Virus record (IMG/VR): IMGVR_UViG_3300048591_000883
Location: 1-32,019 of that record
DNA: 32,019 bases
Reading direction: 5' to 3' (one strand)
Origin: a virus
Below are positions 7,567 through 14,543 of this stretch, piece after piece. The first letter of the stretch is position 1. Each line of letters opens with the position of its first letter. The translations under genes and the position numbers were made by a program. Below the pieces are notes generated by a model, which searched no databases, was not told where the DNA came from, and saw nothing but the letters and a program-made list of their open reading frames with translations.

Positions 7567-7763
7567 GGTGGATGCCCAAGGGATACGGCGGCCACCGGCG
7601 TCCGCCCGAAGAGGTCAAGCGCGAGGGCTGGCACGAGCACGGCATCCTGGTGGTCAGCGCGGACGATCAGCGTCTCACCTGGCCTGAGCGTGAACTGATC
7701 CGGCAACTCGGGGGAAGACTGTACGGGAAGCGATCATCGAACAAGGAGGCGTGCCATGGCTGA
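7563..7763 (+). CDS. Small conserved phage protein, 66 aa
   Basis: Begins at GTG 7563, overlapping the previous stop as GTGA. An in-frame ATG at 7572 is the alternative. The protein is basic and soluble, starting MRWMPKGYGGHRRPPEEVKR, with a central LTWPERELIRQLG segment. I recognise it as a recurrent small protein beside DUF6362 genes in alphaproteobacterial prophages, but no function is known to me. The end overlaps the next ATG by 8 nt, so the two are translationally coupled. Confidence 0.6.
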   Translation: MRWMPKGYGGHRRPPEEVKREGWHEHGILVVSADDQRLTWPERELIRQLGGRLYGKRSSNKEACHG

Positions 7764-8184
7764 TTGGACGCCGGCTTGTGTCGAAGCGCGGCTGCACGAG
7801 GCGGCCGACGTGATGAAGCGTCTGCCCGAGGTCCGCGTGCAGGGCTACTACTCGCTGTGGCCGAAGATGCTCGCCGAGTTCAGCGATTTGGTTGGCCAGG
7901 AACCTCAGCGCCTCAAGCGTCCTCCTCCGTCTCCCGATGCCATCACGCGGATGGAGGAGACACTGGGCTGGTTGCGGTGGCTTGAAGCCGAGGATGCGAA
8001 GCTCGCCTGGGCGCGCGCCGAGCGCACCCCATGGAAAATGATCTGCTGGCGGTTCGGTATCGCTCGCGCCACCGCGCATCGGCGCTGGCAATATGTGCTG
8101 AGCGTGATCACGTGGCGGCTCAACGGGCGGAGGGTGCCGGGGAAGCGGTCACGGCGATTCGTGGTCGAAAGAGCCAAGGCTTGA
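7756..8184 (+). CDS. DUF6362 protein with helix-turn-helix-like C-terminus
   Basis: A 142-aa basic protein opening WTPACVEARLHEAADVMKRLPEVRVQGYY, of which the RLPEVRVQGYY stretch is the family signature I recall for DUF6362. The second half (WKMICWRFGIARATAHRRW, about residues 93-111) reads as a helix-turn-helix, with sequence-like RATAHRRW as the recognition helix. A DNA-binding regulator, for instance of late phage genes, is plausible but not shown. It is the last gene of the early operon and appears intact to its end. Only 4 nt separate its stop from the convergent merR stop, so this is the left edge of the mercury cargo. Confidence 0.65.
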   Translation: MADWTPACVEARLHEAADVMKRLPEVRVQGYYSLWPKMLAEFSDLVGQEPQRLKRPPPSPDAITRMEETLGWLRWLEAEDAKLAWARAERTPWKMICWRFGIARATAHRRWQYVLSVITWRLNGRRVPGKRSRRFVVERAKA

Positions 8185-8188
8185 GATT

Positions 8189-8629
8189 CTATGCTTCAGC
8201 CGGCGGACGACGAACGTCGAGAACGTCAAGCACTGGGCATTCTGGTGCGGTAGTTCCAGTGCAACGCGCAACTGTCTTCGCCAGCAACCGCTCCAGCTTG
8301 CGAAGGTCAGCTATCTTGGCGCGAATCTCGTCGAGATGATGCGAAGCGATTTCGCGAACTTCCCGACATGAGGCTTTTGCGGGGCCGCCGAGCCGAATCA
8401 GCGCGCGGACCTGATCGAGAGAAAATCCCAACTCCCGCGACCGGCGGATAAAGGCCAGGATACGAAGGTGAGTGGCGTCATAGACGCGACGCCCACCGGC
8501 TGTGCGCGGCGGCGCCGGGAACATCTTGATCCGCTCGTAGTAGCGGATTGTCTCGATGTTCACGCCGGTAAGTTCCGACAAATTACCGATTGTTAACGCT
8601 TCCGCTCGCGCATCTGTGATCGAGCCCAT
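8189..8629 (-). CDS. merR: Mercury-responsive regulator MerR
   Basis: A 146-aa MerR-family activator/repressor. The N-terminal winged helix (LTIGNLSELTGVNIETIRYY, residues 12-31) binds DNA and a long helix follows for dimerisation. The three Hg(II)-binding cysteines are present at 88 (KASC), 123 and 131 (C-x7-C, then PVLD), the pattern of mercury sensors rather than of CueR or ZntR. It is transcribed divergently from merT across a shared operator at 8641-8671, so it should repress without mercury and unwind the promoter when mercury binds. The ribosome site is weak (AAGG 9 nt upstream). It converges on the DUF6362 gene. Confidence 0.93.
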   Translation of the reverse strand: MGSITDARAEALTIGNLSELTGVNIETIRYYERIKMFPAPPRTAGGRRVYDATHLRILAFIRRSRELGFSLDQVRALIRLGGPAKASCREVREIASHHLDEIRAKIADLRKLERLLAKTVARCTGTTAPECPVLDVLDVRRPPAEA

Positions 8630-8640
8630 GGTGACCGGCC

Positions 8641-8671
8641 TTGCTCCTGTAGTGACTACAGGAAGTATACC
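8641..8671 (+). promoter_or_regulatory. MerR-controlled merT promoter/operator
   Basis: -35 TTGCTC (8641-8646) and -10 TATACC (8666-8671) are separated by 19 bp, the overlong spacing that MerR-family activators correct by twisting DNA. The spacer contains a perfect 17-nt dyad, CCTGTAGTGACTACAGG (8646-8662, centre G8654). The merR start lies only 11 bp away on the other side, so the same site should autoregulate merR. Confidence 0.92.
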
Positions 8672-8697
8672 GCCCGCGATCCAGAGAGGACAACGAA

Positions 8698-9111
8698 ATG
8701 AGCGAAACGCGCAGCGCCATGGGTTCTATTGCATTGAGCGATCGCCCTGCCAACGCCTCGCCCGGCAAGGGTCAAAAGCTGGCGGCGGCGGGCGGGATCA
8801 TCGGTGCGCTCGCCGCATCGTCGTGCTGCATTTTGCCGGTCGTTCTCTTTAGCCTTGGTGTCAGTGGCGCATGGATTGGAAACTTCACGCAGCTTGCGCC
8901 CTATCAGCCGTATTTCATTGCGGCCACGCTCGCTTTCATCGGCACCGGCTATTGGTTGGTCTATCGCTCGTCAAAGGTCGCCTGTGCAGAGGGTGAGGCT
9001 TGCGCACGGCCATTGCCTAACAGATTCGTTAAGATCGCGCTCATTGCGGCGACCGTCATTGTTCTTGCCGCCTGGGCCTTCGACTATGTCGCCCCCTACG
9101 TGCTGTCCTAA
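8698..9111 (+). CDS. merT: Mercuric ion transporter MerT
   Basis: A 137-aa inner-membrane protein that carries Hg(II) from MerP to the cytoplasm for reduction by MerA. Three hydrophobic segments are visible (about residues 30-56, 70-88 and 110-134). The first contains the vicinal Cys43-Cys44 pair (SSCCILP). A cytoplasmic loop holds Cys96 and Cys102, the second mercury-binding site of MerT. The N-terminus has about 25 extra hydrophilic residues before the first segment, longer than in Tn501 MerT. GAGAGGA lies 7 nt before ATG 8698. It is the first gene of the mer transcript. Confidence 0.93.
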   Translation: MSETRSAMGSIALSDRPANASPGKGQKLAAAGGIIGALAASSCCILPVVLFSLGVSGAWIGNFTQLAPYQPYFIAATLAFIGTGYWLVYRSSKVACAEGEACARPLPNRFVKIALIAATVIVLAAWAFDYVAPYVLS

Positions 9112-9128
9112 CCAATGGAGCAAATCAA

Positions 9129-9413
9129 ATGATGAAGTACGTCATCCCTGTTACGCTCTCGCTCGGCATCATCGGTCCTTCGTCTGCTCGTGCAGCGGAA
9201 AAAACGGTGACGCTCGCGGTGCAGAACATGTACTGCGCCGCGTGCCCGCACACCGTTAAATCGAGCCTGCAATCCGTGCCGGGTGTCAAAGCGGTTTCGG
9301 TGTCATTCAAAAACAAGACTGCCATCGTGACCTTCGACGACGCAAAGACCAACGTGAAGGCGCTGACGACAGCGACGACGAACGCCGGCTATCCGTCCTC
9401 TCCGAAAGGCTGA
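9129..9413 (+). CDS. merP: Periplasmic mercury-binding protein MerP
   Basis: A 94-aa heavy-metal-associated (HMA) domain protein. A cleavable signal peptide ends near SARA-AE (residues 19-24). The metal site is MYCAACPHT (Cys36, Cys39), followed by the ferredoxin-like HMA fold (SVPGVKAVSVSF, then ATTNAGYPS). It would scavenge Hg(II) in the periplasm and hand it to MerT. GGAG is 8 nt before ATG 9129. A second ATG follows immediately at 9132. The size is usual for the family. Confidence 0.93.
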   Translation: MMKYVIPVTLSLGIIGPSSARAAEKTVTLAVQNMYCAACPHTVKSSLQSVPGVKAVSVSFKNKTAIVTFDDAKTNVKALTTATTNAGYPSSPKG

Positions 9414-9420
9414 GCCTCCG

Positions 9421-9672
9421 GTGAAAGCAGCCGGTACCACAATTGGAGCAGTGCTCGTTGGCGCCCTTGCGGTGGTTTGCTGCGCCACGCCAGCGATTAT
9501 TGCGGGCATCAGCGTGACGGCGCTCGCAGCTTGGCTCTCCTATTCGGGATACGTGCTGATCGCAGCCGTGCTGATTGCCGGTGCGGTCGGCTGCGTCCTG
9601 TGGCTCCGGCGTCGCGGCATCAATGCTCAAGCGTGCTGCGGGCCAGCAAAGAAGGCGTCAAATCATGAGTGA
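9421..9672 (+). CDS. merF: Mercury transport protein MerF
   Basis: An 83-aa membrane protein with two hydrophobic helices (about 8-35 and 42-63). The vicinal Cys20-Cys21 lies in the first helix (VVCCATP) and a second pair, Cys72-Cys73, in the C-terminal tail (ACCGP). This is the MerF arrangement, a second Hg(II) importer alongside MerT. It starts at GTG 9421, 7 nt after the merP stop, and its end overlaps the merA start by 8 nt. Confidence 0.9.
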   Translation: MKAAGTTIGAVLVGALAVVCCATPAIIAGISVTALAAWLSYSGYVLIAAVLIAGAVGCVLWLRRRGINAQACCGPAKKASNHE

Positions 9673-11092
9673 CTGTTGCGCGTCTGGAAATCGCGGCAAG
9701 CAATTTGATCTCGCCGTCATCGGTGCGGGGTCGGCAGGCTTTTCGGCGGCGATCACTGCGGCAGAACAAGGTGCGCAGGTGGCTCTGATTGGTCATGGCA
9801 CTCTTGGCGGCACATGCGTCAACATCGGTTGCGTGCCGTCAAAAACACTAATCCGGGCCGCTGAGACACAGCATCAGGCCAGCGCCGCCGCGCGCTTCGC
9901 AGGCATCAGGGCCAAAGGGCAGGTGGGCGATTGGACAGCGACCGTCCAGCAGAAAGACGAGCTCGTTTCGAGCCTGCGCCAATCGAAATACGCCGATCTT
10001 TTACCGGCTTATAACAACATCTCTTACGTCGAAGGGCAGGCCCGCCTTGCCGAAGGTGGCGTGGCCATCAATGGCGATCTGATCAAGGCGCCGCGCCTTA
10101 TCATCGTCACGGGCGCACGGCCTGCAGTGCCCTCGATCCCCGGTCTTGATGCTGTCGAGTATCTGACAAGCACCACCGCGCTATCCCTTGAATGCCTCCC
10201 GAAGTCATTGCTTGTGATCGGCGGGGGTTACATCGGCGCTGAACTAGCGCAGATGTTTGCGCGCATGGGCGTCAAAGTCACAGTCGTTTGCCGCAGCCAC
10301 CTGTTGCCGGCGGCGGAGCCGGAAATCTCGGATGCTCTGTCAGGCTATTTCCGAGACGAAGGCATCGCTCTTGAGTGCGGGGTCACTTACAAGCAGGCGC
10401 GGCAGACTGAAGCTGGAGCGGCTCTTGTCGTCACGCGCGAAGCTCGGGATACGACGCTGACAGCCGAGCGCATTTTAGTTGCGACGGGTCGCGCCCCCAA
10501 TGTCGAGGGGCTTGGCTTGAGAGAAGCCAAGATCGCGCAAGCGGCAAACGGCAGCATTCAGGTGGACGATCGAATGCAGACCACGCGCCCTGGCGTGTAT
10601 GCGGCGGGCGATGTCACCGGCCACGATCAATTCGTTTACATGGCTGCTTACGGTGCGAAGCTTGCGGCCAAGAACGCTCTCAACGGAAACAGCCTGCGCT
10701 ATGACAACACGGCTATGCCGTCGGTCGTATTCACTGATCCGCAGGTGGCAAGCGTCGGGTTGACCGAAGGCGCGGCCCGAGCCGCCGGCCGTGACGTGAG
10801 AGTGTCCGTGCTACCCCTCAGTGCCGTGCCGCGCGCATTGGCGGCGCGAGATACGCGCGGCCTCATCAAGCTTGTTGCCGACAGAAAGAACCGCAAACTC
10901 CTGGGCGCGCACATTCTCGCGCCCGAAGGAAGCGACAGCATTCAGACTGCGGCGCTCGCCATCCAGCAGGGTCTGACGACCAACGATCTTGCCGACGCGA
11001 TCTTTCCGTATCTCACAACCGTCGAAGGCTTGAAGCTTGCGGCATTGGGATTCGAGAAAGATGTCGCGAAACTGTCCTGCTGTGCCGGGTAG
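9665..11092 (+). CDS. merA: Mercuric reductase MerA (short form)
   Basis: A 475-aa cytoplasmic flavoprotein reducing Hg(II) to volatile Hg(0) with NADPH. Motifs are an FAD dinucleotide fold GAGSAG (20-25), redox-active GGTCVNIGCVPSK (Cys51, Cys56), a second GGGYIGAELAQ nucleotide fold near the middle, an FAD motif ending AAGDVTG, and the C-terminal vicinal pair Cys472-Cys473 (SCCAG) that delivers Hg(II) to the active site of the partner subunit. The N-terminal HMA domain of longer MerA proteins is absent. Only a short MSDCCASG leader with its own Cys pair remains. ATG 9665 overlaps the end of merF. A longer in-frame start inside merF is rejected. Confidence 0.95.
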   Translation: MSDCCASGNRGKQFDLAVIGAGSAGFSAAITAAEQGAQVALIGHGTLGGTCVNIGCVPSKTLIRAAETQHQASAAARFAGIRAKGQVGDWTATVQQKDELVSSLRQSKYADLLPAYNNISYVEGQARLAEGGVAINGDLIKAPRLIIVTGARPAVPSIPGLDAVEYLTSTTALSLECLPKSLLVIGGGYIGAELAQMFARMGVKVTVVCRSHLLPAAEPEISDALSGYFRDEGIALECGVTYKQARQTEAGAALVVTREARDTTLTAERILVATGRAPNVEGLGLREAKIAQAANGSIQVDDRMQTTRPGVYAAGDVTGHDQFVYMAAYGAKLAAKNALNGNSLRYDNTAMPSVVFTDPQVASVGLTEGAARAAGRDVRVSVLPLSAVPRALAARDTRGLIKLVADRKNRKLLGAHILAPEGSDSIQTAALAIQQGLTTNDLADAIFPYLTTVEGLKLAALGFEKDVAKLSCCAG

Positions 11093-11096
11093 TTGA

Positions 11097-11483
11097 ATGA
11101 ACGTTGCAGCCCAATCCGCGAGGGACTGGCTCGGTAAGGCCCATACCAGCATCATCGCGTGGTGGCTCCCTAAAGGTGCCGTAGTCGCTGCGTTGTTCGC
11201 CCCGGTGTCGGCACGCGCGGCCGTTTGGTCCGCTGCGCTCATTTGGATGGGCACAGCGTGCATCCTCAATGCAAAGCGTTGCGGGCGCACGCACTGCCGC
11301 TACACGGGACCGTACTATCTCGCCATGATCCTTCCTGTGCTTGTGCTTGCATCCGGCCTCGCGTCAGCAAACTTCTACGGTTGGCTCGCGCTTGCCGCTT
11401 TGATCGTCGGTGGCGGCTGGATCATTTGGTGGGCTACGGAACAAGCGTGGGGCGATTCTCGTAGTGCTAAGGATTGCTTCTAG
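11097..11483 (+). CDS. Unknown membrane protein of the mer operon, 128 aa
   Basis: Starts 4 nt after merA, so it is almost certainly in the mer transcript. Four hydrophobic stretches are visible (about 17-38, 40-58, 73-92 and 95-113). Between the second and third sits a conserved-looking polar block with Cys55, Cys62, His66 and Cys67 (TACILNAKRCGRTHC), then RYTGPYY. Cys/His clusters at a membrane face suggest metal handling, so a role in mercury uptake or sensing is plausible. It is not MerC, MerE or MerD by length or motif order. I do not recognise a named family with certainty. Confidence 0.75.
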   Translation: MNVAAQSARDWLGKAHTSIIAWWLPKGAVVAALFAPVSARAAVWSAALIWMGTACILNAKRCGRTHCRYTGPYYLAMILPVLVLASGLASANFYGWLALAALIVGGGWIIWWATEQAWGDSRSAKDCF

Positions 11484-11560
11484 CTGATCTCGACTTGGCC
11501 GTGTTGCCACCTGATTTCGGGAACAATGGAGCGCAGCGGAGATTCAATACCCGATTCTTC

Positions 11561-11620
11561 TGTCAAGATCATTTTGGAACGTGAGACATTTTTTGGTGAG
11601 ACATTTTTCGGCGAGACGCA
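11561..11620. repeat. Tandem 15-bp repeats, possible IS21-like end remnant
   Basis: After TGTCAAGATCATTTTGGAAC (from 11561) come GTGAGACATTTTTTG (11581-11595), GTGAGACATTTTTCG (11596-11610) and a decayed third unit starting GCGAGAC (11611). The block is AT-richer than its surroundings. Multiple short repeats beginning with TG are typical of the ends of IS21-family elements. No transposase gene or second end is in the window, so this would be a solitary remnant at the right edge of the mer cargo. Confidence 0.4.
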
Positions 11621-11625
11621 GTTGA

Positions 11626-11808
11626 CCGGTTCAGCGTAATTTCGCGTCAAGCTCGGGCGAGGCGCGCTCGACGATCAGCAAGACCGACGCACGGGTCCTC
11701 CCTGGCGCAAAATGGTATGCGGGGGGCAATGGCCCGAAATTTCGCTACAGCCAGCCGCAAAATCTGAGTTACCAGTTACCACCCGACGTTGGCGCCTGTG
11801 TGCCCTAG
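11626..11808 (+). pseudogene. Possible 3' remnant of a truncated gene
   Basis: A 60-codon stretch without a start codon runs from 11626 to a TAG at 11806-11808. It includes GAKWYAGGNGPKFRYSQPQN, and the strong intrinsic terminator follows its stop by 2 nt. That spacing suggests the 3' end of a gene whose 5' part was lost at the mer/IS junction. Open frames of this length occur by chance in GC-rich DNA, so this is tentative. No family is recognised. Confidence 0.25.
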
Positions 11809-11884
11809 AGGCGCGCAACGGCGCGCTTTTTTTCGCTAGGCCGCCTGGTAACCGCGCGTGGTAACCCGCCGAAGCCAGTTACCA
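11768..11884. repeat. Five GTTACCA heptamers around the terminator
   Basis: GTTACCA occurs at 11768-11774, 11775-11781 and 11878-11884, and inverted (TGGTAAC) at 11846-11852 and 11859-11865. They lie just upstream of the methyltransferase operon. They could be operator sites or a small partition/origin-like cluster. Nothing else in the sequence decides this. Confidence 0.5.
11811..11833 (+). terminator. Intrinsic (rho-independent) terminator
   Basis: GCGCGC (11811-11816), loop AACG, GCGCGC (11821-11826), then seven T residues (11827-11833). A 6-bp all-GC stem followed by a T run is a strong terminator on the plus strand. It would stop mer-derived or early-operon transcription before the methyltransferase genes. 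Confidence 0.8.
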
Positions 11885-11910
11885 CCCGCCGCGGTGCATC
11901 GCCGAACCAA

Positions 11911-12001
11911 ATGAAACCGCGACTGCCCGACGCGGTCGAGCATTGGCCGCTCGATCGGCTGAGCCCGTACGCGCAATGCCCGGACTCACGACGACGACCA
12001 G
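11911..12001 (+). pseudogene. Displaced 5' end of the first ParB-methyltransferase gene
   Basis: ATG 11911 opens a frame with VEHWPLDRLSPYA, which matches VESWPIERLLPYA of the second methyltransferase (start 13233). It then runs out of register after GCGC at 11971-11974. Restoring two bases (CG) there gives ...SPYA-R-NARTHDDDQVAQIAAS and joins the main frame, exactly parallel to PYAANARTHPEEQVAQIAGS in the paralogue. The gene has therefore lost 2 bp from a CG run, or the assembly has. Confidence 0.75.
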
Positions 12002-13300
12002 GTGGCGCAGATCGCAGCCTCGATCGTCGAATTCGGCTGGACCAATCCGATCCTGGTCGATGCGGAGGGCGGCATCGTTGCCGGCCACGGGCGGCTCCTT
12101 GCCGCACACAAGCTCGGCCTCGACACAGTCCCGGTGGTCGTCCTCGGTCACATCACACCGGCCCAGCGGCGCGCTTACGTCATCGCCGATAACAAGCTCG
12201 CGCTCAATGCCGGCTGGAACGAGGAACTGCTCGCAGCCGAGCTGCATGCGCTGAATGGCGACGGCTTCGACCTTGCGCTCACCGGCTTCTCGGAGACCGA
12301 GCTCGATGCGCTCCTGGCGCCGCTCGGCGAGGAGACGGATGCCGCGGACGGTGTCGGCGAGGACGCTGCAGACGAGATGCCGGCACCGCCACGCGAGCCA
12401 ATCTCGCGCGCGGGCGATCTCTGGCTGATCGGCAATCACCGCCTGCTGTGCGGCGATGGCACCGACCCTGCGGCCGTGGCGCGCGTCATGAACGGCGAGC
12501 GCGCCGCGCTCGTCTTCACGTCGCCGCCCTACGGTAATCAGCGCGACTACACGACCGGCGGCGTGGGCGATTGGGACACGCTGATGCGCGGCGTGTTCGC
12601 CGAGCTGCCGGTCACGGAGGCCGCTCAGGTTCTGATCAATCTCGGTCTCATTCACCGGGACAACGAATGGCAGCCCTATTGGCAAGCCTGGCTCGATTGG
12701 ATGCGCGAGCAGGGCTGGCGCCGCTTCGGCTTCTACGTCTGGGACCAGGGACCGGGATTGCCAGGCGATTGGAACGGACGCCTGGCGCCGGCTTTCGAGT
12801 TCGTCTTTCACTTCAATCGCAAGGCCCGCAAGCCGAACAAGATCGTGCCCTGCAAATGGGCCGGCCACGTCAACGACACGCATGGCGGCATCCGCCACAA
12901 GGACGGGCATGTCGGCGAGTGGACGCATGCCGGACAGGGCGTCCAGGACACGCGCATCCCGGACAACGTCATCCGCATCACGCGGCACAAGGCGCGCGGC
13001 ATCGAGACCGAGCACCCCGCGGTTTTCCCGGTCGCGCTGCCGGAATTCGTGATGCGCGCCTACAGCAACGAACGGGACATCGTCTATGAGCCGTTCGCCG
13101 GCTCGGGCACCGCCATCATCGCGGCGGAACGCGCCGGCCGGCGCATGAGGGCAATCGAGATCGCGCCCGAATACGTCGATGTCACGCTGCGCCGATGGCG
13201 CAAGCTCTTCCCTGACCAGCCAGTGAAACTCGATGGCGAAGGCCAAACCTTCGAAGCGGTCGCGCGTCAGCGTGGGGTCGCAATCCCAGCCGACGACTGA
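12002..13300 (+). CDS. ParB-like / DNA methyltransferase fusion, 5'-frameshifted
   Basis: The open frame from GTG 12002 gives 432 aa. Residues 1-115 are most of a ParB/sulfiredoxin-like domain (VAGHGRLLAAHKLG at 26-39). Residues 135-420 are a class-beta amino-methyltransferase, with catalytic TSPPYG at 173-178 and the AdoMet site FAGSGT at about 365-370 placed after it. SPPY is the variant more often seen in N4-cytosine enzymes, so target base may differ from the downstream paralogue. The natural N-terminus (from 11911) is separated by a 2-bp frameshift. The GTG has no ribosome site, so whether a shortened protein is made is unclear. The methyltransferase half is intact. No restriction endonuclease gene is near, consistent with a phage orphan enzyme protecting its DNA. 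Confidence 0.75.
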   Translation: MAQIAASIVEFGWTNPILVDAEGGIVAGHGRLLAAHKLGLDTVPVVVLGHITPAQRRAYVIADNKLALNAGWNEELLAAELHALNGDGFDLALTGFSETELDALLAPLGEETDAADGVGEDAADEMPAPPREPISRAGDLWLIGNHRLLCGDGTDPAAVARVMNGERAALVFTSPPYGNQRDYTTGGVGDWDTLMRGVFAELPVTEAAQVLINLGLIHRDNEWQPYWQAWLDWMREQGWRRFGFYVWDQGPGLPGDWNGRLAPAFEFVFHFNRKARKPNKIVPCKWAGHVNDTHGGIRHKDGHVGEWTHAGQGVQDTRIPDNVIRITRHKARGIETEHPAVFPVALPEFVMRAYSNERDIVYEPFAGSGTAIIAAERAGRRMRAIEIAPEYVDVTLRRWRKLFPDQPVKLDGEGQTFEAVARQRGVAIPADD

Positions 13301-14531
13301 GCCACTGCAAGTTGAGAGCTGGCCGATCGAGCGGCTCCTGCCGTATGCGGCGAACGCTCGAACGCATCCCGAAGAGCAGGTCGCACAGATCGCCGGCTCG
13401 ATCGCGGAGTTTGGGTTCAACGTACCGTGCCTTGTGGACGAGCGCGGCGTCTTGGTCGCGGGTCATGGCCGCGTGCTTGGCGCGATGCGGCTCGGGTTGC
13501 AGCAGGTCCCGGTGATCCGGCTCGGGCACCTGACCGACGCCCAGGCGCGCGCGTTCCGGCTCGCCGATAACCGCATCGCGCTTAATGCCGGCTGGGATGA
13601 TGCGCTCCTGTCCGCGGAGCTTGAGCGGCTGAAGGAGGACGGCGTCAACCTCGAGCTGTTGGGCTTTGCCGAGGACGAACTCGACCGGCTGCTCGACGCG
13701 CTCGACGCAGGCGGAGCATCCGAGGAAGAGGAAGACGTTCCCGAACCACCGACGCAAGCCGTCACCCGTCCGGGTGATCTTTGGTTGCTTGGATCGCACC
13801 GTCTTCTGTGTGGCGATGCCACCGTCGCAACCGATGTCGAGCGGCTACTCGATGGGGCGCGACCGCACCTGATGGTGACCGACCCGCCTTACGGGGTCGA
13901 TTACGATCCCAACTGGCGAGTCGAGTCCGGTGTTTCCTCGACCGCGCGGCCTGGAAAGGTCAACAACGACGACCGCGCCGATTGGCGCGAGGCCTGGAGC
14001 CTGTTTCCCGGTGATGTCGCTTACGTCTGGCACTCCGGGATCCACGCACGGACGGTCGCGGAGAGTCTCGATGCTTGCGGCCTCCTGATCAGGGCGCAGA
14101 TCGTATGGGCCAAGCCACGCCTGGTGCTCTCCCGCGGAGATTACCACTGGCAGCATGAACCGTGCTTCTACGCAGTGCGCAAGGGAGCGAGCGGCCACTG
14201 GCAGGGCGCGCGCGACCAAACCACGTTATGGACCATCGCCACCGGCGAGAACGACGAGGCGACCGAGCACGGAACGCAGAAGCCGGTCGAGTGCATGCGC
14301 CGGCCGCTCGTCAACAACAGCGCGAAGGGCGATCTCGTCTATGAGCCCTTCGCCGGATCGGGTTCGACACTGATCGCTGCCGCGTCCGTCGGCCGCGTTT
14401 GCCTCGCCATAGAAATCGACCCGCGCTATTGCGACGTTACTATCGAGCGCTGGCAGCGCCACACCGGGAAAGCGGCATCACTCGCAAGCGATGGGCGGGG
14501 CTTTGATGAGGTGAAGGGCGAGCGATTGTAG
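13233..14531 (+). CDS. ParB-like / DNA methyltransferase fusion (N6-adenine type)
   Basis: An intact 432-aa paralogue of the previous gene, overlapping its end by 68 nt in another frame. The ParB-like domain spans about residues 25-150 (NARTHPEEQVAQIAGSIAEFG at 41-61, VAGHGR at 75-80). An acidic linker (ASEEEEDVPEPP) leads to a beta-class methyltransferase with DPPYG at 217-221 and FAGSGS at 373-378. DPPY plus this order is typical of N6-adenine enzymes of the CcrM/Dam-like beta group. Such fusions are common in alphaproteobacterial prophages, and the role of the ParB part is not established. A convergent terminator follows 12 nt after its stop. Confidence 0.85.
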   Translation: MAKAKPSKRSRVSVGSQSQPTTEPLQVESWPIERLLPYAANARTHPEEQVAQIAGSIAEFGFNVPCLVDERGVLVAGHGRVLGAMRLGLQQVPVIRLGHLTDAQARAFRLADNRIALNAGWDDALLSAELERLKEDGVNLELLGFAEDELDRLLDALDAGGASEEEEDVPEPPTQAVTRPGDLWLLGSHRLLCGDATVATDVERLLDGARPHLMVTDPPYGVDYDPNWRVESGVSSTARPGKVNNDDRADWREAWSLFPGDVAYVWHSGIHARTVAESLDACGLLIRAQIVWAKPRLVLSRGDYHWQHEPCFYAVRKGASGHWQGARDQTTLWTIATGENDEATEHGTQKPVECMRRPLVNNSAKGDLVYEPFAGSGSTLIAAASVGRVCLAIEIDPRYCDVTIERWQRHTGKAASLASDGRGFDEVKGERL

Positions 14532-14543
14532 GCCTGAACGGCA

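Noticed and set aside
9575-9664. Longer N-terminus for MerA inside merF
   Set aside because: The extra residues are merF read in another frame; ATG 9665 gives the standard MerA start.
11879-13420. 513-aa minus-strand frame opposite the first methyltransferase
   Set aside because: Crosses the terminator/heptamer region and two recognised methyltransferase genes; no recognisable domain.
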